Notes under the pieces: model-generated | Seen by the model: the letters and a program-made list of their open reading frames with translations, nothing else | Told to the model about the DNA's origin: nothing | Databases searched by the model: none | Shown: positions 5,934 through 6,187 of the stretch, one piece after another | Layout: each line of letters begins with the position of its first letter | Position numbering within the stretch: the stretch's first letter is position 1 | DNA from: Candidatus Sericytochromatia bacterium | Lineage (GTDB): Bacteria > Cyanobacteriota > Sericytochromatia > UBA7694 > JACMQJ01 | DNA: 6,187 nt | Reading direction: 5' to 3' | Assembly: GCA_014377055.1 (NCBI GenBank) | Contig: JACMQJ010000614.1 | Span: forward strand, 1 to 6,187 | Translations under genes and position numbers: made by a program

Positions 5934-5962
5934 TAAATTATTTTTTTATATTGCAACTAACG
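5934..5962 (-). repeat. shared cassette leader, copy before the protease gene
   Basis: This is the partner of 2255-2283, 28 of 29 bases identical. It begins at the attC core on the minus strand and ends about 70 bases before the protease start codon. It may hold a transcription or translation signal common to cassettes of this array, or mark common descent of the two segments. Confidence 0.8.
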
Positions 5963-6047
5963 TTTTAGCTATCTGATGTACTCGGCACATACAATATTTA
6001 TGCCATTATTCCTTGCCGATGTATATTTCAGATAGCCTGTGTTATAT
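5955..6047 (-). other. integron attC site, 93 bp
   Basis: Read on the minus strand: core ATATAAC (6047-6041), spacer ACAG, arm GCTATCTG (6036-6029), a second block including TATACATCGGCA, a loop of about 26 bases, the complementary block TGCCGAGTACA, arm CAGATAGC (5975-5968), spacer TAAAAC, core GTTAGTT (5961-5955). The outer arms pair perfectly. The 5' arm is longer by three bases, giving unpaired bases on the side expected for the gene orientation. It closes the cassette that lies mostly beyond the right edge. The expected cut is between 5961 and 5960. Confidence 0.82.
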
Positions 6048-6092
6048 GACGTTTTTTCTAAAAATAATCGCTGAAAATAAACTTTTATAATA

Positions 6093-6187
6093 CTAAGATT
6101 TAAGTTGCTTACGACCAAACAAAGTGATCATTTTATAATTTTCTTTCATAGAATTATTCTGAAGCGAAGCAAATATTATCATTGTTA
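6093..6187 (-). CDS. possible C-terminus of the preceding cassette's gene
   Basis: A minus-strand frame is open from the right edge to a TAG at 6093-6095, giving about 30 codons (ending MITLFGRKQLKS). It stops about 46 bases before the attC core, a sensible place for the last gene of the preceding cassette to end. An internal ATG at 6180-6182 could also start a 29-residue peptide, but no ribosome binding site can be judged so near the edge. The product is not recognised, and a chance frame is equally possible. Confidence 0.22.
   Translation of the reverse strand, partial: TMIIFASLQNNSMKENYKMITLFGRKQLKS

Larger units (their letters stand above)
2282..5960 (-). mobile_element. large two-gene integron cassette, 3.7 kb
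   Basis: The segment lies between the cut point of the complete attC at 5955-6047 and the shortened attC at 2276-2305. It carries the S8 protease lipoprotein and the repeat lipoprotein in the cassette direction, with a leader of about 95 bp before the first start. Two genes and 3.7 kb are large for a cassette. The gene downstream sits within 24 bases of its attC-like end, as is typical. Since the terminal attC looks damaged, the unit able to move may extend to the next complete attC, ending at 1675. Confidence 0.6.

Noticed and set aside
1669..6047. The paired 93 bp palindromes as terminal inverted repeats of an insertion sequence
   Set aside because: They are in the same orientation, each is an internal palindrome with attC cores, and no transposase lies between them.

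Overview
The window is a very AT-rich stretch of bacterial DNA. It uses the standard code, since TGG encodes Trp, and has AAAGGA-type ribosome binding sites. All three clear genes lie on the minus strand, and each encodes an exported lipoprotein: a signal peptide, a lipobox Cys near residue 20, then a Pro/Ser/Asn-rich linker. This points to a diderm (Gram-negative-type) bacterium with many surface lipoproteins. I cannot name the species or phylum.

Between the genes are imperfect palindromes that look like integron attC recombination sites (59-base elements). Complete ones lie at 400-468, 1669-1761 and 5955-6047, and a much shortened one lies at 2276-2305. Each reads, on the minus strand, as a TAAC core, a 4-5 nt spacer, an arm, a central loop, the complementary arm, a 5-6 nt spacer and a GTTA core. 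In the complete sites the extra unpaired bases fall in the 5' arm of the minus strand. That asymmetry sets the cassette direction, and it matches the gene direction. I therefore read the window as part of an integron cassette array running right to left. No integrase gene or attI site is visible.

Layout in reading direction (high to low coordinates): (i) 6187-5961, the 3' end of a preceding cassette with its attC; (ii) 5960-2282, a large 3.7 kb cassette holding a subtilisin-family (S8) protease lipoprotein and, 57 bp downstream, a lipoprotein with repeated D-x-N-G-N-G-like motifs, ending in the shortened attC; (iii) 2281-1675, a 607 bp segment with no credible gene but a 47 bp direct repeat, ending in a complete attC; (iv) 1674-406, a cassette with a third lipoprotein carrying a carboxypeptidase-regulatory-like beta-sandwich, ending in a complete attC; (v) 405-1, the start of another cassette, holding at most a broken or partial frame.

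The genes have no evident shared pathway. What they share is the cell envelope: a surface-anchored protease, a repeat lipoprotein probably co-transcribed with it, and a separate lipoprotein with an adhesion- or carbohydrate-binding-type fold. A mobile, surface-remodelling gene pool is an inference from this layout.
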